DNA of 64,000 nucleotides from Halobacteriovorax sp. HLS (GCF_004006665.1 NZ_QOCL01000001.1:248001-312000); one strand, 5' to 3'. Shown: positions 46,453 through 56,438, counted from the stretch's first letter. Notes: generated by a model from the sequence alone, not told the origin. Program-made: numbers and translations.

Positions 46453-46503
46453 CTGATAAAACGCTTGTGATTTTTAAATATTCTTATAGTATAGATCTTC
46501 TAT

Positions 46504-46956
46504 ATGAAGCTAATCACTCTCGCACTTATATTTTCATCAATATCAATCCATGCAAATTATGTAGAGGCGCCCAAGCTCTATACTCGTTCAGAGATGATTA
46601 CTCTTTCTTCAATTGAGTTCAAACAAATTATTTCAGAGGCCCAGGAGATCTTGCCTAAAAAGCAAAAGTATCCACAACCTGCTCCAGGAGAGGTCGTCAA
46701 AATAAACTTACACTGGAAAGATGCAGGGGCTTCTCTCCATGAGATTGCTCAAATTATTAGCGTTAATAAGAAATATACAAAGAAAGGACTTAATTTCTTT
46801 AAAAAGTGCGCTAAAGACAAATCAGTAATGACTGAATTTGCAGCAATTTGTTTTACTCACTTTACTGTCTTTCATAAACTAAATAAGCTTGGTAAAATAA
46901 ATACGAAGGATTTTCCACAGGATGTGGTGAATCTATCTTCTGTTGCTTTGGACTAA
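46504..46956 (+). CDS. Secreted protein, function unknown
   Basis: A 150-residue protein with a signal peptide (MKLITLALIFSSISIHA). Most of the mature part is helical. Two Cys (KKCAKD, AICFTHF) lie 18 residues apart on neighbouring helices. The pattern DAGASLHEIAQIISVNKKYTKKG resembles a short helical repeat, but no family is recognised. It has no strong ribosome-binding site and its own terminator. Confidence 0.58.
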   Translation: MKLITLALIFSSISIHANYVEAPKLYTRSEMITLSSIEFKQIISEAQEILPKKQKYPQPAPGEVVKINLHWKDAGASLHEIAQIISVNKKYTKKGLNFFKKCAKDKSVMTEFAAICFTHFTVFHKLNKLGKINTKDFPQDVVNLSSVALD

Positions 46957-47047
46957 GAGAGTCACCCACCACACAAGTCACTTTTATTTAAAAGTGAATT
47001 AAATTGTACTTTATTACGATAGAGTTAGATCTATCGAGAAACAAGAT

Positions 47048-47079
47048 CTATATACTTTCAAGTATATAGGTAGTTTTTT
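47048..47079 (+). terminator. Intrinsic terminator
   Basis: Stem CTATATACTT / AAGTATATAG with a tight centre (effective loop TTTCAA) is followed by GTAGTTTTTT. It is AT-rich but has a good T-run, about 90 nt past the 150-residue secreted protein gene. Confidence 0.65.
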
Positions 47080-47141
47080 ACTATTGAATTATTACATGGT
47101 CCCTTGTGGCCATTCTAGAGACGGGATAAGCTTTTAATAAT

Positions 47142-48041
47142 ATGGCAAAGAAGATGAAGAAAACAAATAAGTCACAATTGGAGCTTTTCTATGAAAGACC
47201 AATAGAGAAAGATCGTAATTACGATCTTGGGGGCAAGAGTTTTTACTTCTTTGACTTTGATGACAATGTAGCAACACTCGCTACGACAATTGTTATATTT
47301 CATAAAGCTACTGGACAAGAAGTTCATATGTCTAGTTCAGACTTTGCCCTTCATCATAGAGAGATTGGAATATCAGGAAAGTTCTCAGACTTCTATATCG
47401 ATTTTAATGATGAAAATGGTAGTTTCAGAAACTTTAGAGATCAAAACCTACAAATTTTAGATAAAGTGAAAGGAAAGAAACAACGCTTTATTCAAGATAT
47501 TCAAGAAGCATTGCTTAAACAAGACTTTGACTGGAAAGCTCCATCTTGGAATTGTTTCTTCCACGCCGCTCACAACCAAAGACCTATTTCAGTTATTACA
47601 GCAAGAGGACACGAGCCTGAGACGATCAAAAAAGGAATCGATCTTCTAGTTAAAGATGGTCATTTATCTAAGAGCCCAAATTATCTAAGTATCTATCCTG
47701 TAAGCAATCCAAAAATTAAAGAGTCTTTATCAGGTGGAGATATGAATGCATCTGTAGCTGATCTAAAGCGTGGAGCAATTAGGGAATCTGTTGAAATGGC
47801 CATTCAAAAGTATGGATATAGTGATCATCATAGATTTGGGATGAGTGACGATGATGCACACAATGTTGAACTAATTACTGAAGAGATGAAAACATTAAAG
47901 CAAGATTACCCTCAGATGAGCTTCTTCGTTATTCAGACTTTTAAAGATTCATTTACGAAAACAGAAGTTCTACAGCATAGAACTAGGGATATTATTACGA
48001 AGAAAGAATCTAAAGCAGATCAGCTTCACCTATTTCTTTAA
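47142..48041 (+). CDS. HAD-superfamily-like phosphatase/hydrolase
   Basis: A 299-residue cytosolic protein. Motif I is FYFFDFDDNVATL (nucleophile Asp and the +2 Asp), motif II is SVITARG, and motif IV is GMSDDDAHNVEL. This order fits the haloacid-dehalogenase superfamily. Between motifs I and II there is a long insertion (residues about 40-145) that may act as a cap. The substrate is unknown. Its stop codon shares TTAA with the stop of the convergent glycosyltransferase gene. The start lacks a strong Shine-Dalgarno. Confidence 0.72.
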   Translation: MAKKMKKTNKSQLELFYERPIEKDRNYDLGGKSFYFFDFDDNVATLATTIVIFHKATGQEVHMSSSDFALHHREIGISGKFSDFYIDFNDENGSFRNFRDQNLQILDKVKGKKQRFIQDIQEALLKQDFDWKAPSWNCFFHAAHNQRPISVITARGHEPETIKKGIDLLVKDGHLSKSPNYLSIYPVSNPKIKESLSGGDMNASVADLKRGAIRESVEMAIQKYGYSDHHRFGMSDDDAHNVELITEEMKTLKQDYPQMSFFVIQTFKDSFTKTEVLQHRTRDIITKKESKADQLHLFL

Positions 48042-49387
48042 TCTTCGTCACTCATAGAATAAATTATTGCATAGACGATTCCCCCAGAAGTCGTGATCAA
48101 AGGAATCTTTTGGTATATAGGCATCTTGGCACCTAAGTTATCAATCTTTTGCTCTGGTATTTCATGTACATATTCAATAAACTGAAGTGCAGTATGCTTC
48201 CAAGAGTAATTCTGAGCATATTCTCGAACTTCTTTTCTATTCTTCGTGAGCGCTTCTTTGATTGCAAGCTCAAGGTTTTCATTTAAACCACCAGTCTTTT
48301 TTGTGACGACATCAATTGGTCCTTGAACCGGATAACCCGCAACAGGTGTACCACTTGCCATTGCTTCCAACTGAACAAGACCAAATGTATCTGAGCGACT
48401 TGGAAATACAAAAACATCTGAGCCAGCATAGAATTGAGCTAACTTTTCTCCACCTTGCCTACCAGTAAAAATGACATTCTTATATTGACCATTCTTTTGT
48501 GCCGCGAGGTATTCTTGCAACAAGGGACCATCTCCTACGATAATTTTTGTTCCGTCTATGTCAGCATCTAAGAAATCCCCTATATTCTTCTCCGGAGAAA
48601 TGCGACCTACAAATAGAGAAAAAGGTCCTTCATTATTTTCAAAAATTTCTTTCACCTCAGGTATGAAATCAGCACGATCTCGCGGGTGAAAGTGATCAAT
48701 ATCAACTCCATGAGATCTTATTTTCAACTTATCTTGAGGTATTCCCATCTCTTTTAACCGCTTAACCATACTATCCGTAGCAGACATCACAGTGTCTGCA
48801 GACTTATGAAACCGAGAGACATACTTCTCTCCCAAAGAGACTGGAATATTAAACATTTCATGAAAGAACTCAGGCCATGCCGTGTGGTAGAATGTAGAAA
48901 AAGGTATCCCCTCTTGTAGAGCATAATTCTTTACACTTTCACCAATCATTCCTTCGGTAACCAAATGAATTGCAATAGGGTTTTCTTTTTTGAGTATTTC
49001 ACGTAACTTTTTTTGAGATAGATAATGTATCCCCGTTCCTTGTGCCTTCTCATTCTTGATAACATAGCCTGGGACATTTTCAGGAGATATAAATTTAAAT
49101 GGAACACCTAGTTCCTCGAGTTCATCTGTCATTTTCTTAACAACTGTAACAACACCGTTACTCATTTCTAATGAAGTATCAGTGACTAAAATAATAGGTC
49201 TACCATTAGTTTTTAGTTTCGAAATTTTTTGATGGTTCGAGGCAAGTAAATTACTAATAACATCGTTACAACTCTTCTCTTTAACACTGGCCAAAGACCT
49301 ACTTGTAGAGTTAAATCCCAGCCCTGAGCAGGCACTATATAGAGAAAGAGTAAATATTAGAAAAAGTGTCTTTAATTTCATACTCAC
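48038..49387 (-). CDS. GT4-type glycosyltransferase with an N-terminal lipoprotein-like signal
   Basis: A 449-residue protein. Residues about 60-410 are a complete GT-B glycosyltransferase of family GT4: LVTDTSLEMSNGVV, TFYHTAWPEF, the donor loop FVGRISPEKN, and SRSDTFGLVQLEAMASGTPV. The nucleotide-sugar-binding residues look intact. The N-terminus (MKLKTLFLIFTLSLYSACSG) looks like a lipoprotein signal peptide. That is odd, because the donor sugars are cytosolic. It could instead be an uncleaved anchor facing the cytosol. The start is GTG at 49387 or ATG at 49381. Acceptor unknown. Confidence 0.82.
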   Translation of the reverse strand: MSMKLKTLFLIFTLSLYSACSGLGFNSTSRSLASVKEKSCNDVISNLLASNHQKISKLKTNGRPIILVTDTSLEMSNGVVTVVKKMTDELEELGVPFKFISPENVPGYVIKNEKAQGTGIHYLSQKKLREILKKENPIAIHLVTEGMIGESVKNYALQEGIPFSTFYHTAWPEFFHEMFNIPVSLGEKYVSRFHKSADTVMSATDSMVKRLKEMGIPQDKLKIRSHGVDIDHFHPRDRADFIPEVKEIFENNEGPFSLFVGRISPEKNIGDFLDADIDGTKIIVGDGPLLQEYLAAQKNGQYKNVIFTGRQGGEKLAQFYAGSDVFVFPSRSDTFGLVQLEAMASGTPVAGYPVQGPIDVVTKKTGGLNENLELAIKEALTKNRKEVREYAQNYSWKHTALQFIEYVHEIPEQKIDNLGAKMPIYQKIPLITTSGGIVYAIIYSMSDED

Positions 49388-49558
49388 TTATCGGTTAGAT
49401 AAGTATTGAAATGAGATAAAAAAGTGCTACACCAACCTTAAAAATCAAGCACTTAGCTATGTCTATTTTTTTAACACCTTTTGTAGATTCTTCACTTTAG
49501 TACAAATAATTCTTAAAGGAGCCTAGAATTAGTAAAACAACTAAGCAGGGAAAACCAT

Positions 49559-50650
49559 ATGAATTTTAAATCAATGTTGATTTCAACGATTTTATTATCT
49601 AGTGTTCTATCGACATCTTATGCATCTGAAGAAACTTTTAGATTCGAAGCGATCGATTATACACAACCTCAGAAGAGACAGCTTGAAGAAGGGCAAATAG
49701 ATCCCTGGCTCATGAATCCGATTTCAAGATATATGGATGAGCACGAGTGGAATGAGATGACTACAGATATGCATAATGAGCGAGTAGCAAAAGAGAAGCG
49801 CGAAAGAATGTTTGGCCGAGGTAAAGTTGTCACCATCGATACAAGAGATACGGAAAAATGTAGCCAATTACAAAATAGTCTAAAAAAATCTCCTAATATA
49901 GATAAAAAATCTCTTTCTGAGTTATGTATTCAAGATGAACAAAATCCATATTCTTCTATTATTGTAGTTGATGGTCAATATAGAATGCCAATCTCTTTAG
50001 ATGGATTAACTCCTGAGCAGCAGAGAATTGCAAAACAAACTAGAAACTTCACTGCACTAGGAGCAGCGGCAGTTGGACTACTCTGGATGCTTCCAGAAAG
50101 TGTAACAAAATGGGACAAGGAAGAAATTTCTAATACTGGCCTAGGTGATAAGTGGAAAGAAAATGTTAAAGCAGGACCAGTAGTTGATGAAGATGAATGG
50201 ATGATTAATTACATTGGCCACCCTATTTCAGGTGCTGCCTACTATACAGTTGCTCGTCACGCAGGATTAAACAAAATGGAGTCATTTGGATATAGTGTTT
50301 TTATGTCTACAGTATTTTGGGAATATGGTTTTGAAGCAGTTGCTGAAACACCTTCAATTCAAGATTTACTCATTACTCCAATCATCGGTTCTCTCATGGG
50401 AGAAGCAATGTACCAAATGGAAGAAAATATCAGAGATAATGGTGGAGTTCTACTTGGGTCTAAAAAACTAGGTGGTTTCGCAATGGCACTTATGAACCCG
50501 GCAGGGGCAATGCTTGATGGCATAAATAATGTTTTTGAAAATAGAGTATTCGAAAGTGCGAGAACATATATTTACACTCAACCAGGTCAGCCTAATGGAG
50601 ATTTTGGTTCTGATGGTACTATAGGAATAGGTATCGAATTCAAATTCTAA
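49559..50650 (+). CDS. DUF3943 envelope protein
   Basis: A 363-residue exported protein. The signal peptide ends STSYAS. Residues about 205-290 carry the DUF3943 pattern (NYIGHPISGAAYYTVAR, EYGFEAVAETPSIQDLLITPIIGSLMGE). The C-terminus (GTIGIGIEFKF) ends in an aromatic residue, as in outer-membrane proteins. The N-terminal third is charged. The family is found in outer membranes of Gram-negative bacteria with unknown function. The start follows AGGGAAAACC. Confidence 0.8.
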   Translation: MNFKSMLISTILLSSVLSTSYASEETFRFEAIDYTQPQKRQLEEGQIDPWLMNPISRYMDEHEWNEMTTDMHNERVAKEKRERMFGRGKVVTIDTRDTEKCSQLQNSLKKSPNIDKKSLSELCIQDEQNPYSSIIVVDGQYRMPISLDGLTPEQQRIAKQTRNFTALGAAAVGLLWMLPESVTKWDKEEISNTGLGDKWKENVKAGPVVDEDEWMINYIGHPISGAAYYTVARHAGLNKMESFGYSVFMSTVFWEYGFEAVAETPSIQDLLITPIIGSLMGEAMYQMEENIRDNGGVLLGSKKLGGFAMALMNPAGAMLDGINNVFENRVFESARTYIYTQPGQPNGDFGSDGTIGIGIEFKF

Positions 50651-50665
50651 TTAAAACTAGAACAA

Positions 50666-50695
50666 AAAAAGATCTCTAGTTCTGGAGATCTTTTT
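50666..50695. terminator. Bidirectional terminator
   Basis: An 11-bp perfect stem (AAAAAGATCTC / GAGATCTTTTT), extended inward by a few weak pairs. The right arm covers the end of the convergent solute-binding protein gene, whose TAG lies at the inner edge of the left arm. Confidence 0.85.
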
Positions 50696-51389
50696 CTAGT
50701 AATTGAATTCCTGTTTTCTTTTTGATCCTCTTGTAAGCTCCATTCTTTCTCATTCTTTGTAATCCAACTTCAATTGAATCTCTTAAAATAATATTTCTTT
50801 TTGCCAACATCGGGTAGAGCTTAATCATATAACCAAGCTCATTAATAATTTTATACTTCTTGTTCCTACTTTTTTTCATAATATTCTTAAAATTTTGAAT
50901 CGTCGTAACGACTCCGTCAATACGACCAATATCTAATAGATCGAAGGCCTGCTCTAATCTATTTACTTCATAGCGTACATCAACTGGAATTTTATGATGA
51001 ATATAATGAGCACCTCTTGGTATGCCTAGAGTTAAACCAGTGAGTCCTCGCTGGCCAATATTCTTAAATTTTTCGGGATTATTAGTAATTACAGCAAAGT
51101 TCAATTCAACAATAGGAGTGTTAGTAAAAACCAATTCTTTAGAGTTTACATTATCTTTATGCCACCCAACTTCAACATCATAGGTTCCCTTAATGAGCTC
51201 TTTAATAACTCTTTTTGAAGGTATCTTAGAGATTTCGAATGTAGTATCCTTCATTTCTTTTGCAATTTCAGCATAAAGTAATTTAGAAATACCAACCCAC
51301 TCCTTAGGAGAACCTAAGGAGACTTGATAGATTGTTTTTCCATGTGCTGAAAATAGAATTATGAAATATAGTAGAAGGCTTTTTAACAC
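50676..51389 (-). CDS. Periplasmic solute-binding protein, family 3-like
   Basis: A 237-residue exported protein (signal peptide ends LFSAHGK). It has the two-lobed pattern of family 3 bacterial extracellular solute-binding proteins: KGTYDVEVGWHKD (lobe 1), VFTNTPIVELNFAVIT, GLTLGIPRGAH and LDIGRIDGVVT. Such proteins bind amino acids or act as signal receptors. No ABC permease gene adjoins, so it may serve signalling or a distant transporter. The GTG start follows the guaA stop codon with no gap, so it is expressed with guaBA. Confidence 0.78.
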   Translation of the reverse strand: MLKSLLLYFIILFSAHGKTIYQVSLGSPKEWVGISKLLYAEIAKEMKDTTFEISKIPSKRVIKELIKGTYDVEVGWHKDNVNSKELVFTNTPIVELNFAVITNNPEKFKNIGQRGLTGLTLGIPRGAHYIHHKIPVDVRYEVNRLEQAFDLLDIGRIDGVVTTIQNFKNIMKKSRNKKYKIINELGYMIKLYPMLAKRNIILRDSIEVGLQRMRKNGAYKRIKKKTGIQLLEKDLQN

Positions 51390-52958
51390 TTATTCCCACT
51401 CAATTGTTCCAGGAGGTTTAGAAGTTATATCGTAAACAACTCTTGTCACACCTTTTACTTCATTAGTAATTCGAGAAGATACCTTTGTCAAAAAATCTCT
51501 TGGCATATCAGACCAAGTTGCTGTCATTCCATCTGAACTATTAACCATTCTTAAGCATATGACCTCTTCATACGCTCTTGCATCGCCTTTAACTCCCACA
51601 GTTTTTACTGGTAAGAGAACCGTTAAGGCCTGCCAGGTGGATTGATAAAGTCCATGATTATTTAATTCTTCAAATAGTATTTGATCAGAATGCTGAACCT
51701 TAACTACCGACTCAGGCTTTAACTCCCCTAAGACTCGAATGCCAATGCCCGGTCCAGGAAAAGGATGCCGATATACCCAAGAGTGCTCCAAGTGAAGTTC
51801 TTCCCCAAGCTTTCTAACTTCATCTTTAAATAAGTATCTTAAAGGCTCTAAAAGTTTTAACTTCATTCTCTCAGGAAGTCCTCCAACATTATGATGGGAC
51901 TTTATAGTTACAGATTTCCCATCTTTTTCATGAGGAGAAATTGATTCAATAACATCAGGATACAATGTTCCTTGAAGTAAATAGTCAAATTGAATACCAT
52001 GATCTTTTTCATACTCATGAACCTTTTTTTCAAAAACTTCAATGAATGTTGTCCCAATCATTTTCCTTTTATCTTCAGGGTCTGAAAGTCCTTTAAGCTT
52101 GTTTAAGAAAAATTCCTTCACATCAATAATCTCAATATTGAGAGGAAGCTTCTCTTGTAAAAGTTTGATATGTCCTAAGTCCTGTGGTCTCAAAAGACCA
52201 TGATCAACAAAGAAACAGTGAAGATCATCACCTAAAACATGATGTGATAACATTGCAGCAACAAGAGAATCGACACCGCCAGAAAAAGCACAAAGAACCT
52301 TCTTTTTGCCAATGCTTCGAACCAGCTCAGTAGCCTCTTCCAACATTTGTCCAGCACTCCACTCACTTTTTAGTTCTGCTATATTTCTCAAGAAATGATT
52401 TAAAATATCTTTACCATGATCACTATGTTCTACTTCGGGATGAAACTGCAATCCAAGAATTTTTCGAGATTGATGTTGAATACCTGCTATTAGTCCGTTA
52501 TGACTTTTAATAACTACATCAAAATCTTTTGGTACTACAGAAATATGATCAGAGTGTGACATCCAGACATTAACTTTACTTGGACAATTCTCAAATAGAT
52601 GCCCCTGTTCAAAATTAATTTCAGCATGACCATATTCACCAATAGTTCCTCTTTCAACTTTTCCTTCAAAGTATCGACCTAAGAGTTGCATCCCGTAGCA
52701 AATACCTAATATAGGTAAGTCCGTTTTACTAAATATAAATGAATAATCATTTTCGTCCTCAAAGACTGATTGAGGGCCTCCACTCAAAATTAAAGCTTCT
52801 GGCAATTGGCCATTTTCGAACAATTCTCTACACTCCGACAAAGTGATTATCTCACCGGAGTATCCTAGCTCTCTAGTCTTTCTAGTGATGAGCTGAGTAT
52901 ATTGTGAACCAAAGTCTACAATCCATATTTGTCTTTCTAATAGTTTTTCACTTTTCAT
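51390..52958 (-). CDS. guaA: GMP synthase (glutamine-hydrolysing)
   Basis: A 522-residue enzyme that converts XMP to GMP. The N-terminal class I glutaminase has ILGICYGMQLLG (catalytic Cys) and QFHPEVEHS (His and Glu). The ATP pyrophosphatase domain has the P-loop CAFSGGVDSLVAA. The C-terminal dimerisation domain ends GVTRVVYDITSKPPGTIEWE. Length is normal. It lies 7 nt after guaB, the preceding step of the same pathway. Confidence 0.97.
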   Translation of the reverse strand: MKSEKLLERQIWIVDFGSQYTQLITRKTRELGYSGEIITLSECRELFENGQLPEALILSGGPQSVFEDENDYSFIFSKTDLPILGICYGMQLLGRYFEGKVERGTIGEYGHAEINFEQGHLFENCPSKVNVWMSHSDHISVVPKDFDVVIKSHNGLIAGIQHQSRKILGLQFHPEVEHSDHGKDILNHFLRNIAELKSEWSAGQMLEEATELVRSIGKKKVLCAFSGGVDSLVAAMLSHHVLGDDLHCFFVDHGLLRPQDLGHIKLLQEKLPLNIEIIDVKEFFLNKLKGLSDPEDKRKMIGTTFIEVFEKKVHEYEKDHGIQFDYLLQGTLYPDVIESISPHEKDGKSVTIKSHHNVGGLPERMKLKLLEPLRYLFKDEVRKLGEELHLEHSWVYRHPFPGPGIGIRVLGELKPESVVKVQHSDQILFEELNNHGLYQSTWQALTVLLPVKTVGVKGDARAYEEVICLRMVNSSDGMTATWSDMPRDFLTKVSSRITNEVKGVTRVVYDITSKPPGTIEWE

Positions 52959-52965
52959 ATTGTGC

Positions 52966-54435
52966 CTAAGATTTTTGATAGTTTGGAGCTTCTTTTGTAA
53001 TCATAACATCATGTGGATGAGACTCTTTTAAAGATGCTGCTGTGATTTGTATAAATTCAGATTTTTCTTGCAGTTGTTCTATTGTCATCGCGCCAACATA
53101 ACCCATTCCAGCTCTCAGACCACCAAGCATTTGATAAATATTTGATGCAAGAGATCCTCTGTACGGAACTTGTCCCTCAATCCCCTCTGGAACTAATTTT
53201 TGAATTTCATCCACTGCACCTTGCCCATATCTATCTTTAGATCCAAGGGCCATAGCTCCAAGAGAGCCCATACCTCGGTATACTTTATAATGTCTTCCTT
53301 GATAGAGAATCATCTCTCCTGGAGACTCATCACATCCAGCAAAAAGAGACCCTAGCATTACACAACTTGCACCAGCCGCGATTGCCTTAACAATATCACC
53401 AGAGTACTTAATCCCTCCGTCAGCAATCATTGGAAGATTCAATTTCTTACAGGCCACAGCACATTCCATAACAGCACCAAGTTGAGGAACACCAATTCCT
53501 GCCACAACCCTAGTCGTACATATTGATCCTGGACCAATTCCAACTTTTACACCATCAGCTCCGGCCTTGTCTAAATCTTCACAGGCCTTCGCCGTAGCAA
53601 CATTACCTGCGATGATATCAACTTCAGCAAATGTTGATTTAAGCTTCTTAATCATTTCGATGACACCAATGGAATGCCCATGGGCAGTATCAACAACAAG
53701 GGCATCAACCCCGGCTTCAACTAAACGAAGTGCTCTATCAAATTCTTTATCTCCTACTCCCATAGCTGCCGCGACTCTCAAGCGTCCAAATTGATCTTTA
53801 TTAGAGTGAGGGAAGTCTTGTTTTTTTAATATATCCTTAATCGTGATAAGACCTGAAAGTCTTCCTTTTTCGTCTACAACTGGAAGCTTCTCTATCCTAT
53901 GCTTATGTAACAACATCTGGGCCTCAGTTGGGTCAATCCCTTTTCTTGCAGTTACGAGCTCTTCTTTCTTTGTCATAATATCTTTTACTTTTGTACTCAT
54001 ACTCGTTTCGAATTGTGTGTCTCGACTCGTAATGATTCCAACGCAAACATTATTTGAATCTACAACAGGCATCCCAGTTACTTTCCTCTCTCTTGAGAGT
54101 TTATAAACCTCTTCAAGAGTAAAATCAGGAGAAACTGTTACAGGATCTAGAACCATTCCTGCTTCAAATTTTTTAACCTTCTCAACCTCTTTTGCCTGTC
54201 TTATTGGGTCTAGGTTTTTATGAATAACTCCTATTCCACCCTGTTGAGCAAGAACAATTGCAGCTCTTCCTTCTGTAACTGTATCCATTGCCGCAGAGAC
54301 AATAGGTATATTAAGTTCGATATTTTTCGAAAATCTAGATTTTAAAATTGCATCCGCAGGAAGCATTTCAGAATATCCTGGCTTTAATAAAACATCATCA
54401 TATGTCAGTGCTACGACTGGAGATAGTTTACTCAT
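52966..54435 (-). CDS. guaB: IMP dehydrogenase
   Basis: About 489 residues from the ATG at 54435, which follows AGAGG; a GTG two codons upstream lies inside that site. It oxidises IMP to XMP with NAD+. The barrel begins [15 protein letters not shown]. Two CBS domains sit at about residues 95-205. The catalytic loop is [12 protein letters not shown] with the active Cys, and the flap contains RGMGSLGAM and KDRYGQG. First gene of a guaB-guaA operon followed by a solute-binding protein gene. Confidence 0.97.
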   Translation of the reverse strand: MSKLSPVVALTYDDVLLKPGYSEMLPADAILKSRFSKNIELNIPIVSAAMDTVTEGRAAIVLAQQGGIGVIHKNLDPIRQAKEVEKVKKFEAGMVLDPVTVSPDFTLEEVYKLSRERKVTGMPVVDSNNVCVGIITSRDTQFETSMSTKVKDIMTKKEELVTARKGIDPTEAQMLLHKHRIEKLPVVDEKGRLSGLITIKDILKKQDFPHSNKDQFGRLRVAAAMGVGDKEFDRALRLVEAGVDALVVDTAHGHSIGVIEMIKKLKSTFAEVDIIAGNVATAKACEDLDKAGADGVKVGIGPGSICTTRVVAGIGVPQLGAVMECAVACKKLNLPMIADGGIKYSGDIVKAIAAGASCVMLGSLFAGCDESPGEMILYQGRHYKVYRGMGSLGAMALGSKDRYGQGAVDEIQKLVPEGIEGQVPYRGSLASNIYQMLGGLRAGMGYVGAMTIEQLQEKSEFIQITAASLKESHPHDVMITKEAPNYQKS

Positions 54436-54561
54436 ATTCACCTCTTAAAAAGTTAATTAACTTGCTGAAATTATAACTTATCTCAAGATAGAAAACGAGG
54501 TGGAATCCCTTGCTCAATAGACTGAAAATTATTAGTTGATTATTTTTGTTGCGGGACTAGA

Positions 54562-54588
54562 TAGGACCATTGCTTAGCAGTGGTCCTA
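54562..54588 (-). terminator. Strong hairpin downstream of the FecR-like gene, without T-run
   Basis: A 12-bp stem with one G-U pair (TAGGACCATTGC / GCAGTGGTCCTA) and loop TTA, 7 nt past the gene end. Neither strand has a T-run after it, so it is more likely an mRNA 3'-end stabiliser or a factor-dependent stop. Confidence 0.45.
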
Positions 54589-54595
54589 AAGAAAT

Positions 54596-55753
54596 TTAAT
54601 ATGATTGCTTATAGTCTTGGTCATAATTCTTTAATTCTTGAATTAAAGAGTTTACTTCTTTTGAATGTCTAAGCTGTTTTGAATACTCTCTCATCAGTGA
54701 ACTTTCAAAAGCATCATTTTTTAACTTAACAGCTGGCTCCATCTGTATTGAAGCAGGAGCTCTTGTTGATTTCTTTTTAACAGAAGCAATTGATCTAGAT
54801 TTCTTCTTTTTCTGACCAAATACATAGACCTTAACTTTTGACTTACTAGCATAACTTGGCGCAAACTTCTTTTTCACCTTTTTTGCCTTTAATTTTGTTA
54901 TATTCTGAGAATGATAATTCAATAACATATCATCTTTTTGAAGATCTCTCTTCTTAGGTCTTATATAAATAATTCCTGATTCTTGCGACATTGCCGAATT
55001 AGATACTCTACTTGGAGCGACAGGTTCTTCAGCAACAGAAGCAATTGTTCTTTGTACCGTTTTCTTACTTACTATCGGCGCAATATCTTCTGAAGATAGA
55101 ATTGAAGCAACATTCTTAGTTGGCTTCTTCGCCACATTTTTCTTATCGAATAGACCTTGCACTTTAGCGAAAGTATTCTTTCCTACAGGTGTAGGATTTC
55201 TAGGTGCACCATTTTCATAATCTTTTGATATAAATGAAAACTTCCCTGATGAAACTTCAGTAGTCAAATGGTCCTGGAATAGATTTCCAAATTCAACTGT
55301 CCCATTAAGAACTAAAAGTTGTGTTTTACCGCTACTATTATCAAAGTCAATTATTGACTCTCCATTAGAGAATTCAAGACGAGCATTTGGAGTTTGAACT
55401 TGATAACCCGCAGACGATCCTGAAATTGATTCCATCCACAAATAACCATTTTGTAATTCAATAATACCTTTTAGAGACCTGATATTCCCGCCACCTGCCA
55501 AGTGAAACAACTGGTCTTGATAATTTACAAATGAAACCTGAGACCCTACTTCCGTAAATATCTGCTGAAAATCATATACATGATCACCAGCTTTTAACAA
55601 AGTAGTTTTCTCTTTCGTTACAAGAAAAGCATTACCTTTCACCGAACGTATCATTAGCTCAGGAGATTCACCTAAGCTATTAAAAGAGAATAATAATGTT
55701 GTAAGTAGAGCTAGTTGCCTAGTTCTTCTTATGACGTTGAACAATTTTTTCAT
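54596..55753 (-). CDS. FecR-domain periplasmic protein with repeated IASV motifs
   Basis: A 385-residue exported protein. After the signal peptide (ends SFNSLGES), residues about 32-175 form a FecR-type beta domain (GNAFLVTKEKTTLLKAGDHV, YQVQTPNARLEFSNG, LLVLNGTVEFG). The rest is a Lys-rich, low-complexity tail with NVASI (214-218), TIASV (236-240) and SIASV (321-325). Stand-alone FecR proteins outside iron regulation often have LysM partners at the cell wall. Its start lies inside the upstream lipoprotein gene (35-nt overlap), so translation is coupled. Function unknown; a structural envelope role is likely. Confidence 0.75.
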   Translation of the reverse strand: MKKLFNVIRRTRQLALLTTLLFSFNSLGESPELMIRSVKGNAFLVTKEKTTLLKAGDHVYDFQQIFTEVGSQVSFVNYQDQLFHLAGGGNIRSLKGIIELQNGYLWMESISGSSAGYQVQTPNARLEFSNGESIIDFDNSSGKTQLLVLNGTVEFGNLFQDHLTTEVSSGKFSFISKDYENGAPRNPTPVGKNTFAKVQGLFDKKNVAKKPTKNVASILSSEDIAPIVSKKTVQRTIASVAEEPVAPSRVSNSAMSQESGIIYIRPKKRDLQKDDMLLNYHSQNITKLKAKKVKKKFAPSYASKSKVKVYVFGQKKKKSRSIASVKKKSTRAPASIQMEPAVKLKNDAFESSLMREYSKQLRHSKEVNSLIQELKNYDQDYKQSY

Positions 55754-56438
55754 AATGTGTACTCAAGATTTTCCATTCGGAAGTGTTTCTATATTTCATT
55801 CTAAATTCTTCAACTGTTGAGAAGAATTTTTCGTGATGTCCTAATTTTAAATTTGCCAAGGCCATCCATAACTTTGCTCCTCTATAGAACTTAGATGTTG
55901 GATACCCTTCAACTAGGCTTTCAAAGTTTTGAACGGCCCAATCATAATGTTTCCCAGACTCAAATGATGCAACACCAGCTTGAAATAAAAACTGGTCATC
56001 AAGACTCTTGTCACCTGGAAATTGTGTTTTGAAAGTATTAAAGAACTGAGCAGATTTTTCAAAATTCTTCAAAGAGAATTCCTTCTCTGCAACTGCTAAA
56101 ACTTGACCTGGCTTCCATTTATAAACATCAAATTGTACCAAATCATTTCCCGCAGAAACTGGTCTTACAGAAGCGATTGTTCTAGCAGGTCTCTTACCTT
56201 CTTTAGCTTCTTGCAGTTGAACTTTTAAGTATTGATTCTTACTTTCTAATGACGTAATCTCAGTCATTAGACTAGAAATTTTCATTTTCAACATTCTATT
56301 TTCTTTCGAAATTTGTAAGATTGTATCTTCATGTTGATTAATGATCTGTGCTCTTCTTTCTATATGTGAACTTAGTTCACAAGAAGTAAATGTTGTTAGC
56401 AAAGCTAATATAAATGTCATTTTCATGGTCTGCTTCAT
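55719..56438 (-). CDS. Coiled-coil/TPR lipoprotein (CpoB-like)
   Basis: A 239-residue lipoprotein (signal ends TTFTSC, Cys20). A coiled coil spans about residues 30-80 (RRAQIINQHEDTILQISKENRMLKM is its start). RTIASV follows at 86-91. From about 110 there are tetratricopeptide-like repeats (AEKEFSLKNFEKSAQFFNTFKTQFPG, AVQNFESLVEGYPTSKF). The layout resembles CpoB/YbgF of the Tol-Pal system, which acts at the septum, but tol genes are not adjacent. The downstream FecR-type gene shares the IASV motif and overlaps it. The start follows AAGGGTAACC. Confidence 0.76.
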   Translation of the reverse strand: MKQTMKMTFILALLTTFTSCELSSHIERRAQIINQHEDTILQISKENRMLKMKISSLMTEITSLESKNQYLKVQLQEAKEGKRPARTIASVRPVSAGNDLVQFDVYKWKPGQVLAVAEKEFSLKNFEKSAQFFNTFKTQFPGDKSLDDQFLFQAGVASFESGKHYDWAVQNFESLVEGYPTSKFYRGAKLWMALANLKLGHHEKFFSTVEEFRMKYRNTSEWKILSTHYEKIVQRHKKN

